From Firmicutes bacterium CAG:822 (lineage in GTDB: Bacteria > Bacillota_I > Bacilli_A > RF39 > UBA660): a stretch of DNA of 22,385 nucleotides. A program made the translations under genes and the position numbers. The notes beneath the pieces are model-generated. The model was not told the DNA's origin. It searched no databases and saw only the letters and a program-made list of their open reading frames with translations. Shown here piece by piece: positions 7,438 to 14,366 of this stretch (positions are counted from its first letter, which is position 1; each line of letters begins with the position of its first letter). Location of the stretch: assembly GCA_000432855.1 (NCBI GenBank), contig HF990843.1, forward strand, positions 1-22,385, in the 5' to 3' direction.

Positions 7438-8273
7438 ATGACGTTCAAATTAGAAACAGAATATTTCGAACCAATTTAGATATTTTAAAAGAATTTCTAA
7501 AAGATGTTATTCCATTAGATATAGATAAAGAATGTAATATCAGACTTATGGATGGTGAACTACCTAAAGAAAACATGAAAGAAAAAGGAAGAATAGTCGA
7601 TATTTATGTTGTTTTAGATGGCAAAATATATATCGATATTGAAATGAACAAAAGTAAATTTGAAACAGTCTTACAGCGTAATATCAAATATAAAGATAAA
7701 CTATCAAGCATGCTTCCAGAAAGTGAAGGAGATTTTAAAAATCTTACAAGTAACAAATTATATCAGCTTAACTTAAACGCTTATCCATTTGAAAAAATCT
7801 TAAATGATATAATAGTCTTATATGGATTAAAAACACATCATATATATTCCAGTGATGAATGTATGGTGATAAAGAGTCTTGAACGATATAGAGATTTATA
7901 CTATAATAAAAGTAACAAAGAGAAGGATGTCATATGGCTTACGATATTAACTTCTAGGACATTTACGGAGTTATATGAGCTTTCAAGGCATATACTTTCG
8001 AAAGAGAAAGTAAAAAAGTTAATGGAGGCGGCGATAAGTATGAGTAAAGATGGGTTTATATTACATGAATGGCAAAAAGATAAGTTTGATGCTTTAGTAA
8101 AGTATAATGAGATAGAAGATGCGAAAAAAGAAGGAAAAGCTGAAGGAACTAAGGAAAAAACATTTGAAATAGCTAGAAATATGCTTAAAAAGAAAATGAG
8201 CATTAAAGATATTTCTGAAATAACTGGCCTAACTGAAGAAGAAATAAAATTATTAATTGAAAATGAAAAGTAA
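7438..8273 (+). pseudogene. Rpn-family PD-(D/E)XK nuclease/transposase-like gene, 5' frameshift
   Basis: Recombination-promoting nuclease (Rpn, PD-(D/E)XK 'transposase') family. From about 7480 the frame reads LDILKEFLKDVIPLD, then the nuclease core VDIYVVLDGKIYIDIEMN (Asp and Glu-x-Asn), and ends in the usual tail: a Lys/Glu-rich helix with KKEGKAEG and a helix-turn-helix-like ISEITGLTEEEIKLL. The only good ribosome site (GAAGGAGG, 7422-7429) serves ATG 7438, but that frame stops at TAG 7477 after 13 codons. One extra T in TTT 7475-7477 would join it to the core as EPILDILKEFLK. So it carries a one-base deletion, or a sequencing error in a short T-run. Otherwise translation would start at ATG 7548, without a ribosome site and without the N-terminal helix. 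Family members are accessory and mobile. Confidence 0.7.
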
Positions 8274-8302
8274 GATTAAACATTAACTAATCTTACTTTT
8301 TT
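8266..8302. terminator. Bidirectional terminator between Rpn-like gene and XRE regulator
   Basis: Perfect 13-bp stem AAAAGTAAGATTA (8266-8278) with TAATCTTACTTTT (8288-8300), 9-nt loop, T-run on both strands. It overlaps the stop codons of both converging genes. Confidence 0.9.
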
Positions 8303-8735
8303 CAGTTCTACCAGTCAAATAGTCAAGCGAAATTCCAAACTTTAATGTGATATTAAATAAAAATTCAAGTGGAATAGCTCTATCGTTGTGTTCATAACTA
8401 CTATAGGTCCTCTGAGGAATATTCAGAAGTTCAGCAATTTGTTCCTGTGACATCTTCTCGCGTTTGCGAAACTGCAATAATTTTTTTGCAGTTTCATCCG
8501 CATTAAAACTTTTATCGCAATTTAATCTTTTGTTGTCGGTAATATTTAATAAATAATCTAAACTGAGTTTAAAATAATTTGCAAACCTTACCGCAATTTC
8601 CGTAGGCATAATAGTTCGTCCATTTTCATAATTACTATATACATCTTCAGAAATTTGTAATAACTTGCTCATTTCCTTTTGAGATAAATCATTATCAACT
8701 CTTATATCGTGAAACTTTTTAAGTTTAAACACCAT
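8283..8735 (-). CDS. XRE-family regulator with two tandem HTH domains
   Basis: A 150-aa protein made of two Cro/cI-type helix-turn-helix domains in tandem: residues ~5-65 (DLSQKEMSKLLQISEDVYSN) and ~82-145 (KMSQEQIAELLNIPQRTYSS), each ending in the typical SLDYLL / SLDYLT helix. There is no peptidase, ligand-binding or membrane domain. The duplicated HTH could let one chain bind both halves of an operator. The ribosome site on the minus strand is AGAGGTG, 6 nt before ATG. It is divergent from the exported protein at 8831, with about 95 bp between the starts, and convergent with the Rpn-like gene. I infer autoregulation and possibly control of the divergent gene; targets are not visible. Confidence 0.85.
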   Translation of the reverse strand: MVFKLKKFHDIRVDNDLSQKEMSKLLQISEDVYSNYENGRTIMPTEIAVRFANYFKLSLDYLLNITDNKRLNCDKSFNADETAKKLLQFRKREKMSQEQIAELLNIPQRTYSSYEHNDRAIPLEFLFNITLKFGISLDYLTGRTEKSKIS

Positions 8736-8778
8736 AATTACACCTCTATATAGATTGTAAATGGTATTTTTTTATCCA

Positions 8779-8807
8779 TTGATTTTTCCGCAAGAACGTG
8801 CTAGAAT
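8779..8807 (+). promoter_or_regulatory. Promoter of the exported protein gene; overlapping dyad at 8760-8780
   Basis: TTGATT (8779-8784), 17-bp spacer, TAGAAT (8802-8807). An inverted repeat AATGG (8760-8764) / CCATT (8776-8780) overlaps the -35 and lies between the divergent starts, a plausible site for the XRE regulator. The promoter also shows that the GTG at 8798 is upstream of the transcript and cannot be the start. Confidence 0.6.
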
Positions 8808-8830
8808 TAAAAATAATAGAGGTAAAAAAT

Positions 8831-9895
8831 ATGAGAAAAAGAAAAAGAAGAAGAGGAAAAAACAAAGTAATTATAATTACTTCATTATGTTTGCTTTTAG
8901 TTTTTACAGTTGGATATGCAGCCTTTCAAACCAATTTAACGATAACTGCTAAAGGAAATATTGTATGTACTCCTATAACTGTAAATGATTTAAAAACTAA
9001 TATTACAGTCAGTGATGATGGTTTACATAAAGACATCTATAGAGAGGATACTTATGTATATGCCGGTGCGAATCCTGATAACTATATTTATTTTAATAAT
9101 GAGCTGTGGCGCATCATTTTAATTATGGGATCTAATTTAAAAATTATAAAAGAAGAACCTTTAACTACTCCAATGAACTTTGATTACAGTACTGATAGAT
9201 TTAGTAATGGTAAATATTGTTCATCCACAAATAGCCAAGGTAGTAATGGATGTAATTTATGGGGAAGTGTGAATGAAGCAGAAATGGCTGGGGCTAGTTA
9301 TGCAACTAGTTTTCCATATAGGACAGATAATTATAGTTATACTTTGCAAGGACCGAATGACATTTCTTACATAAATGATTATTTAAATAACGGTTATTAT
9401 GATTCTATAGAAGAAAGTTCAAAAAAATACATAGAAAAATACTATTATGATTATGGGCTACTACCAACCATGGTAAATAGTTCATCATATAATATCAACG
9501 ATTTATTGAATCAATCAAGATATATATTTGGAAAGTATTTAGTTTCTTTACCAAAAGCAACAGATTATATCATCACAAGTACATACACAGGTTGTGGTGA
9601 GCACCATTATTATAGTAGTGAAACATGTACCAAAGCTGCCGCTAAACAGAACTGGATGTATGATAGTAATCATAATCTATGGACCATAAACCCTACAGAA
9701 TATTTATATAATGGTCAGTACTATACTCAAAAAGTAGCTGTTATTAGTAAAGATACCGGTGGAATAATTCAATCTAATGCCTATCAAAGCACTCCAAATA
9801 ATTATGTAAAACCAACAGTTATTTTAACTTCAGAAATTAAATTGTGTGGAAAAGGAAGTACTAACAATCCATATTATATATATGAAGGTAATTAA
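8831..9895 (+). CDS. Exported protein with SipW-type-like signal region and WRII domain
   Basis: A 354-aa exported protein. It has a strongly basic N-terminus (MRKRKRRRGKNK), a hydrophobic helix (~13-28) and the motif GYAAFQTNLTITAKGNI, recalling SipW-dependent signal peptides of TasA/CalY-like proteins. The globular part includes NYIYFNNELWRIILI (~95-110), a motif I associate with extracellular proteins of uncultured Firmicutes, many Tyr/Asn/Ser residues and six Cys after the signal region (YC...GC near 135-146, GC...TC near 255-270, LC near the end), which could form disulfides. Start ATG 8831 has ribosome site AGAGGT 7 nt upstream and lies downstream of the promoter. It is a single-gene unit with its own terminator. 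The signal motif recurs in the gene at 17752. Function unknown; surface or matrix exposure is inferred. Confidence 0.75.
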   Translation: MRKRKRRRGKNKVIIITSLCLLLVFTVGYAAFQTNLTITAKGNIVCTPITVNDLKTNITVSDDGLHKDIYREDTYVYAGANPDNYIYFNNELWRIILIMGSNLKIIKEEPLTTPMNFDYSTDRFSNGKYCSSTNSQGSNGCNLWGSVNEAEMAGASYATSFPYRTDNYSYTLQGPNDISYINDYLNNGYYDSIEESSKKYIEKYYYDYGLLPTMVNSSSYNINDLLNQSRYIFGKYLVSLPKATDYIITSTYTGCGEHHYYSSETCTKAAAKQNWMYDSNHNLWTINPTEYLYNGQYYTQKVAVISKDTGGIIQSNAYQSTPNNYVKPTVILTSEIKLCGKGSTNNPYYIYEGN

Positions 9896-9911
9896 AATTA
9901 TCTTCTTTTTT
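9884..9911 (+). terminator. Terminator of the exported protein gene
   Basis: GAAGGTAAT (9884-9892) with ATTATCTTC (9897-9905), one G-T pair, 4-nt loop, six T. The gene's TAA stop lies in the hairpin. Confidence 0.8.
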
Positions 9912-9948
9912 AATGCTAATATTAATATAATTAATAGGAGGCGATAAA

Positions 9949-10539
9949 ATGTATAAAGTTATAACCTTGCCATATTCCTATAATGCACTAGAACCCACAA
10001 TTGATGAAGAAACCGTAAATATTCATTATAATAAACATCATAAAAAGTATGCGGAAAATTTAAATAATCTTACAAATTCAAATATTCCTCTTGAACAAAT
10101 TCCCAAGAGAATTGATGAATTTCCTTTAAAAGATAGGGGGCAAATCTTATATAACGCCGGTGGAATTTTAAACCATAATTTGTACTTTCAAAGTTTAAAC
10201 CCAAATCCTTCTTTGCCAAAAGGCAAACTTTTAAATAAGATAAATAATGACTATGGTAGTTTTGAAAACTTTAAAAAGGTCTTCATAAATAAATCCAAAA
10301 ATCTAGTAGGCTCTGGTTATACCTTTCTAGTCACCGATAATGATGGAAATTTAACCATAATTAATCTTCCAAATCAAGAAACCCCATTATCATATAATTT
10401 AATACCATTATTCACAATTGACCTTTGGGAACACGCTTATTACTTAAAATATCGTAACAATCGAAATACCTATATTGAAAATATATGGAACAAAGCTAAT
10501 TTTGATTATGCTAGTAGAATTTACGAAAACCTATTCTAA
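9949..10539 (+). CDS. sodA: Fe/Mn superoxide dismutase
   Basis: Iron/manganese superoxide dismutase, 196 aa, slightly short for the family. All four metal ligands can be placed by alignment to E. coli SodA: His in VNIHYNKHHKKY (~26), His in GGILNHNLYF (~80), and Asp and His in TIDLWEHAYYLKY (~161 and 165). The active-site Tyr of HHKKY and Gln of PNQETP are kept; a Gln there favours the Mn-type. Two usually conserved residues differ: GGH is GGI, and LFW is LYF. No signal peptide. Ribosome site AGGAGG (9936-9941). It lies 40 bp upstream of the SpoVID-like gene with no terminator between them. Since B. subtilis SodA has been linked to coat-protein cross-linking, a role in the spore coat is a reasonable inference besides oxidative defence. 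Confidence 0.92.
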   Translation: MYKVITLPYSYNALEPTIDEETVNIHYNKHHKKYAENLNNLTNSNIPLEQIPKRIDEFPLKDRGQILYNAGGILNHNLYFQSLNPNPSLPKGKLLNKINNDYGSFENFKKVFINKSKNLVGSGYTFLVTDNDGNLTIINLPNQETPLSYNLIPLFTIDLWEHAYYLKYRNNRNTYIENIWNKANFDYASRIYENLF

Positions 10540-10579
10540 AATTTAAATATAGACATATATTTATTTAGGAGGGGATACC

Positions 10580-11248
10580 ATGAAAAAAATAGTACCATTT
10601 AAAAAAGATATTGAATTTGATAGTAACATTGCCGAAATAAGTAGTATTTCACTTGAACACACTTTAAAGCTAAAAGAAGAAAATTTAGTATCAGGTGAGT
10701 TTATCATCAGCGGAACTTATAAAATGACTGAAGCCAGTGTAAATGTTGATTCATTTGAATATAAATTACCATTTGATATTAGTATTGATAAAAAATATGA
10801 TACTAAAAATATCGATGTCGATATAAATGACTTTTATTATGAGGTCATCAATAATGAAATATTATCTATTAGTATCGAAGTAGTCTTAGATGGTTTAGAA
10901 GAAAAGCCAGAAGAAGAGGAGGAAATACGTATGACTGAAGAAAAAATAGAAACCTTAGAAGATAGAGAAGAGGTAGAAAAAGAGGAAGATACTAAAACTG
11001 TCAGTACAGTTGAAGAAAACTCAGAAGAAGTTAATCGTGAAGAAGATAATACCGTTAAATCTATTTTTGAAGGTTTAGACGAAAATGAAAGATATGCCGT
11101 TTATAAAGTTCATATTGTAACTGAAAATGATACTACTGAATCTATCGTTAGTGAATATGGTGTAACTAGAGATGACTTGGAAGCTTATAATGATCTATCT
11201 GATTTAAAAATTGGTGATAAATTAATCATTCCATCACATGAAGATTAA
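10580..11248 (+). CDS. spoVID: Short SpoVID-like spore coat morphogenetic protein with C-terminal LysM
   Basis: A 222-aa protein with three parts. The N-terminal beta-rich domain (~1-112: VPFKKDIEFD...LKEENLVSGEFIISGTYKM...LPFDISID) resembles the SpoVID N-terminal region. The linker (~113-165) is almost entirely Glu/Asp/Lys/Thr. A LysM domain (~174-220: YKVHIVTENDTTESIVSEYGV...LKIGDKLIIPS) ends the protein. In B. subtilis SpoVID (about 575 aa) tethers the coat encasement layers around the forespore; this one keeps both ends with a far shorter middle. The assignment is supported by the next gene, YsxE-like, which follows spoVID in B. subtilis too and here overlaps it by 11 bp. Strong ribosome site AGGAGGGG. 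CATATATT at about 10552 is weakly like a sigma-E -10. The symbol is by analogy. Confidence 0.75.
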   Translation: MKKIVPFKKDIEFDSNIAEISSISLEHTLKLKEENLVSGEFIISGTYKMTEASVNVDSFEYKLPFDISIDKKYDTKNIDVDINDFYYEVINNEILSISIEVVLDGLEEKPEEEEEIRMTEEKIETLEDREEVEKEEDTKTVSTVEENSEEVNREEDNTVKSIFEGLDENERYAVYKVHIVTENDTTESIVSEYGVTRDDLEAYNDLSDLKIGDKLIIPSHED

Positions 11249-12119
11249 TCAAATTTTAAAAAGTAAAGGTTTAAAAGCCAGAGGTTATCGTAAACATGGT
11301 AAAGTTACTATAATTGATACAACAGAAGGCAAATATATTTATAAAGAGGGAAGATTAAATCCGCAAATTTTAAATTATTTAAAATCACGCAGCTTTGATT
11401 ACATGCCCTCTTTTTTAAATAGTGAAAATGAATCATATCAATTAACAAACTATATTGATGACTTGGATATACCAAAAGAACAAAAAATCTTAGATTTAAT
11501 CAGATTAACTGCTCTTTTACACAGTAAAACAACGCATTACAAAGAAATAGATTTAGATTATTATGAAAAAACATATGAAGATTTAGATAACAACTTAAAC
11601 TATCTTTATCTTTATTATACAGATTTAATTACTTTAATTGAAACCAAAGTTTATATGAGCCCTAGTCAACAGCTTTTAGCCAGAAATATTACCAAAATAT
11701 ATGATACTATTAATGAAAATAAAAAAAGACTTGACCATTGGCACGATCACATCAAAGAAAAAAGAAAAGAACGCCAGGTCGTTCTTCATAATAATTTAAA
11801 ATTAGATCATTTTTTAGAAGCTGATTCTTCGTATTTAATAAGTTGGGATAAATCTAAAGTCGGTAGTCCCGTTTTTGACCTTTATAAATTATATCAAAAC
11901 CATGCTTTAGATTTTGACTTTGAAACACTTCTAAACGAATATGAAAGACATTATCCTTTAATGAAAGATGAAAAAGAATTACTATTCATTTTAATATCTC
12001 AGCCCGATCTTATTAACTTTAATAATACTGAATATATAAACTGTAAATTAATTAGTAAAATGATTGACAAAATATATAAAACAGAAATGTTAGTATCACC
12101 AAAAAAGTCTGAAGATTGA
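11238..12119 (+). CDS. ysxE: YsxE/CotS-family kinase-fold spore coat protein, probable pseudokinase
   Basis: A 293-aa protein of the CotS/YsxE group (aminoglycoside-phosphotransferase-like fold). The small lobe includes TIIDTTEGKYIYKEG (~25-39). The helical lobe carries QVVLHNNLKLDHFLE (~179-193) and YLISWDKSKVGSPVFDLYKLYQ (~199-220). Active kinases have His-Gly-Asp and a metal-binding Asp after Leu-Ile. Here the catalytic Asp position reads Asn (HNN) and the second is shifted (SWDKS), so phosphotransfer looks unlikely, as in YsxE itself. Its ATG lies inside the end of the spoVID-like gene (ATGAAGATTAA contains both the start and the upstream stop), implying translational coupling. It ends in TGA, rare in this window, with in-frame TAA four codons later. 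No clear terminator follows. Confidence 0.78.
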   Translation: MKINQILKSKGLKARGYRKHGKVTIIDTTEGKYIYKEGRLNPQILNYLKSRSFDYMPSFLNSENESYQLTNYIDDLDIPKEQKILDLIRLTALLHSKTTHYKEIDLDYYEKTYEDLDNNLNYLYLYYTDLITLIETKVYMSPSQQLLARNITKIYDTINENKKRLDHWHDHIKEKRKERQVVLHNNLKLDHFLEADSSYLISWDKSKVGSPVFDLYKLYQNHALDFDFETLLNEYERHYPLMKDEKELLFILISQPDLINFNNTEYINCKLISKMIDKIYKTEMLVSPKKSED

Positions 12120-12269
12120 GCAAAACAATAAAAGCATAAACACAAATAATAAAAATACATTAAATCTTGTCACTACAAAAATTGTGATTAAAATTTGATA
12201 AAATAAAATAATCATACAAATTAAACAAATAATTGACCACTTGCCACGACCACACCAAAAATTTCGCAT
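12096..12269 (-). CDS. 57-aa protein with two predicted membrane helices
   Basis: A short minus-strand ORF with ribosome site AGGTGATG a few bases before ATG 12269, the same GGTGAT form used by parE, obg and ezrA here. The N-terminus is basic and Trp-rich (MRNFWCGRGKWS), followed by two hydrophobic segments (~13-33 and ~38-56) separated by TRFN. It fills the gap between ysxE and the LRR gene and overlaps the 3' end of ysxE by 24 bp, tail to tail. A possible -10 TAAAAT lies upstream near 12290. Stop is TGA. AT-rich DNA can encode chance hydrophobic ORFs, so the ribosome site is the main support. No family recognised. Confidence 0.42.
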   Translation of the reverse strand: MRNFWCGRGKWSIICLICMIILFYQILITIFVVTRFNVFLLFVFMLLLFCSIFRLFW

Positions 12270-12332
12270 AACATCACCTGTACTATTTTATTCACTACTC
12301 ATATAAAAGAACATGATATAAACCTAAAACTC

Positions 12333-12361
12333 TTGTATAAAAATAATAAATAAGGTATAAT
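12333..12361 (+). promoter_or_regulatory. Promoter of the LRR surface protein gene
   Basis: TTGTAT (12333-12338), 17-bp spacer, TATAAT (12356-12361), the same hexamers and spacing as the toxin promoter at 2417. Confidence 0.7.
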
Positions 12362-12385
12362 TTAAACAGAATAGGGGATGGCAAA

Positions 12386-12850
12386 ATGAACAAAAAAGGA
12401 TTTATCACATCAGCTTTATTATATGGTATTTTATCTTTGTTTTTACTTTTAGTTTTAGGTACCGTATCTATTTTAGGTAATCGAAAGCTCGCTAATGACA
12501 AAATTAAAGAAAGTGCTTTAGATGATGTTCAAAACTTAACTACTAATCCAGATTGTTTCACGACAACCTCAAATTCTCGTGGTAATGCAACAATTACCGG
12601 CTATGACGCCACCTGTGATAAAACCGTTTTTATTCCTGATATTTTAAATGGTCAAATGGTTGATGCCATTGGTGCTGGTGCTTTTAGTAATAAAAACTTA
12701 ATCAATATAACTATTAAATCTAATATAATAGAAATAGATAATACTGCATTTAACGGTAATGATGGTATAGTGTTCTATATTAAAACTCCGAACGGTCAAA
12801 TATCTGGAAACCCTTGGGGTGCGACAAATGCCACAGTTCACTGGGATTAG
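12386..12850 (+). CDS. Membrane-anchored BspA-like LRR_5 protein with prepilin-like N-terminus
   Basis: A 154-aa protein. The N-terminus MNKKGFITSALLYG followed by a ~20-residue hydrophobic helix looks like a class III (prepilin) leader, with Gly-Phe at the cleavage site, but it lacks the Glu usually found at position +5. After a polar stretch, residues ~75-135 carry one to two LRR_5 (BspA-like) units: VFIPDILNGQMVDAIGAGAF, then LINITIKSNIIEIDNTAF. It ends in NATVHWD. The chain is short for a BspA-like protein, which usually has many repeats. It is a single-gene unit with strong promoter, ribosome site AGGGGATGG and terminator. Pilin-like surface display is possible; a plain N-terminal membrane anchor is equally consistent. 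Confidence 0.7.
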   Translation: MNKKGFITSALLYGILSLFLLLVLGTVSILGNRKLANDKIKESALDDVQNLTTNPDCFTTTSNSRGNATITGYDATCDKTVFIPDILNGQMVDAIGAGAFSNKNLINITIKSNIIEIDNTAFNGNDGIVFYIKTPNGQISGNPWGATNATVHWD

Positions 12851-12866
12851 AAATAATCTCTTTTTT
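12843..12866 (+). terminator. Terminator of the LRR protein gene
   Basis: GGGATTA (12843-12849), GAAA loop, TAATCTC (12854-12860, one G-T pair), then TTTTTT. The TAG stop lies within the stem and loop. The obg promoter -35 begins directly after it. Confidence 0.85.
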
Positions 12867-12867
12867 C

Positions 12868-12896
12868 TTGTGATAAAAAGTTTAATCATGTATAAT
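12868..12896 (+). promoter_or_regulatory. obg promoter
   Basis: TTGTGA (12868-12873), 17-bp spacer, TATAAT (12891-12896); ribosome site AGGTGAT a few bases before ATG 12920. Confidence 0.72.
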
Positions 12897-12919
12897 ATAT
12901 TTGAGAAACAGGTGATAAT

Positions 12920-14188
12920 ATGTTTATTGATGAAGCTGTCGTTGAACTCATTGCCGGTAGTGGTGGTAATGGATGTTTAGCTTTTAGAAGAGAAAAATAT
13001 GTTGCTATGGGTGGCCCATTTGGCGGAAATGGCGGTAAAGGTTCAGATATTATTTTTAAAGTCGACCCTGGATTAAATACTCTAGTTGATTTTAAATATA
13101 AAAAAATAATTAAAGGTTATAAAGGTGAAAATGGTTTGGGTAAAGGTATGCATGGAAAAAATGCCGAAAATATTATAATTCCTGTCCCACCGGGAACTGT
13201 TGTGACTGACTTCGATACTGGTTTAGTTATTGCTGATTTAACAGAAAACAATGAAGAAGTAGTTATTGCTAAAGGTGGTAAAGGAGGCCGTGGTAATATG
13301 GCTTTTGCTACGCAGTCTAATCCAGCCCCACATTATGCTGAGAATGGTGAACCTGGTGAAAGAGTAAAAATAAAAATCGAATTAAAATTAATGGCTGATG
13401 TTGGTTTAGTTGGTATGCCAAGTGTTGGAAAATCAACCTTTATATCTAAAATATCCGCATCTAAACCTAAAATTGCCGATTATCCATTCACAACCTTAAA
13501 ACCTAATTTAGGTGTTGTTAAAACCTCTGATAACCGTAGTTTCGTTGTTGCTGATCTACCAGGACTTATCGAAGGAGCTTCTTTAGGCCATGGGCTTGGT
13601 GATAAATTTTTAAAACATATCGAAAGAACCAGAGTAATTGCTCACATCATTGATATGAGTGGTTATACAAATGATCCATATAAAGATTATATAACAATCA
13701 ATAAAGAATTAGAAAACTTCGACGAATCATTAATTAAAAAACCTCAGATTATAATTGCCAATAAAATGGATATGCCTTCTTCAAAAGAAAATTTAAAAAA
13801 ATTTAAAGAAAAAGTTGATAAAGAAATCTATGAAATGTCCGCCATTAATGGAGAAGGTATAAATAAAATCTTATTAAAACTAGCAGACCTATTAGATGAA
13901 ATTCCTAAAACACAGTTATATAAAGATGAAAAATTTGAAAGTCATGTTATCTACAAGTTTAAAGAAGAAAAACCATACAAAATAACTAAAGATAATGATA
14001 CATGGGTAATAAGTGGTAAAGGTATTGAGAAACTTCTAATTATGAGTAGATTAGATACCGATGAAGCAATTTTACGTTTTTCTAATAAATTAAGAAAAAT
14101 GGGGATTGACGATGAACTTAGAGAGTTAGGAGCTCAAGATGGTGATCCTATTAGAATAATGGATTATGAATTTGAATTTAAAGAGTAG
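12920..14188 (+). CDS. obg: GTPase Obg
   Basis: Essential ribosome-associated GTPase acting in large-subunit assembly and stress signalling, 422 aa. All three Obg domains are present: the Gly-rich OBG fold (~1-158; GGNGGKGSD, GKGGRGNMAFAT), the G domain (~159-330), and the C-terminal OCT domain (~345-422; YEFEFKE end). G motifs visible: G1 GMPSVGKST (165-173), switch I TTLKPNLGVV, G3 DLPGLIEGA (212-220), G4 NKMD (282-285), and G5 SAINGEG. In B. subtilis obg is cotranscribed with spo0B and needed for sporulation onset; here it stands alone between its own promoter and terminator, next to sporulation and surface genes. Confidence 0.97.
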   Translation: MFIDEAVVELIAGSGGNGCLAFRREKYVAMGGPFGGNGGKGSDIIFKVDPGLNTLVDFKYKKIIKGYKGENGLGKGMHGKNAENIIIPVPPGTVVTDFDTGLVIADLTENNEEVVIAKGGKGGRGNMAFATQSNPAPHYAENGEPGERVKIKIELKLMADVGLVGMPSVGKSTFISKISASKPKIADYPFTTLKPNLGVVKTSDNRSFVVADLPGLIEGASLGHGLGDKFLKHIERTRVIAHIIDMSGYTNDPYKDYITINKELENFDESLIKKPQIIIANKMDMPSSKENLKKFKEKVDKEIYEMSAINGEGINKILLKLADLLDEIPKTQLYKDEKFESHVIYKFKEEKPYKITKDNDTWVISGKGIEKLLIMSRLDTDEAILRFSNKLRKMGIDDELRELGAQDGDPIRIMDYEFEFKE

Positions 14189-14235
14189 GAAAAATAATAA
14201 TTAAATTATTATATAAAATTGAAGCGAATAACTAG

Positions 14236-14267
14236 AGGTGTTGAATGAGAAAATTCAATACCTTTTT
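14236..14267 (+). terminator. obg terminator
   Basis: 11-bp stem AGGTGTTGAAT (14236-14246) with ATTCAATACCT (14253-14263), one G-T pair, 6-nt loop, then TTTTT. Upstream at about 14190-14210 is a simple AT palindrome with no evident role. Confidence 0.85.
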
Positions 14268-14317
14268 AAATGAGTAAATAAAATACAAATAACTAATTTA
14301 CTAAAACTAGACATTTT

Positions 14318-14348
14318 TTGACAAAATATTAAAAAAGTATGGTAAAAT
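14318..14348 (+). promoter_or_regulatory. ezrA promoter
   Basis: Perfect -35 TTGACA (14318-14323) and an extended -10, TG-G-TAAAAT (TAAAAT 14343-14348), spacing 19 bp. Transcription would start just before the ribosome site GGGTGAT. Confidence 0.6.
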
Positions 14349-14366
14349 TATACTAGGGTGATATAC

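Noticed and set aside
7901..8203. 100-codon minus-strand frame inside the Rpn-like gene
   Set aside because: Leu/Ser/Phe-rich antisense of a Lys/Glu-rich coding sequence, without ribosome site.
8798..8833. GTG start for the exported protein, giving 365 aa
   Set aside because: The GTG lies between the -35 and -10 of the promoter and so is not in the transcript; ATG 8831 has the ribosome site.
14229..14273. Tiny ORF of 10 codons with GAGGTG upstream, beginning at ATG 14244
   Set aside because: It lies within the perfect obg terminator hairpin, so the apparent ribosome site and start are halves of the stem.
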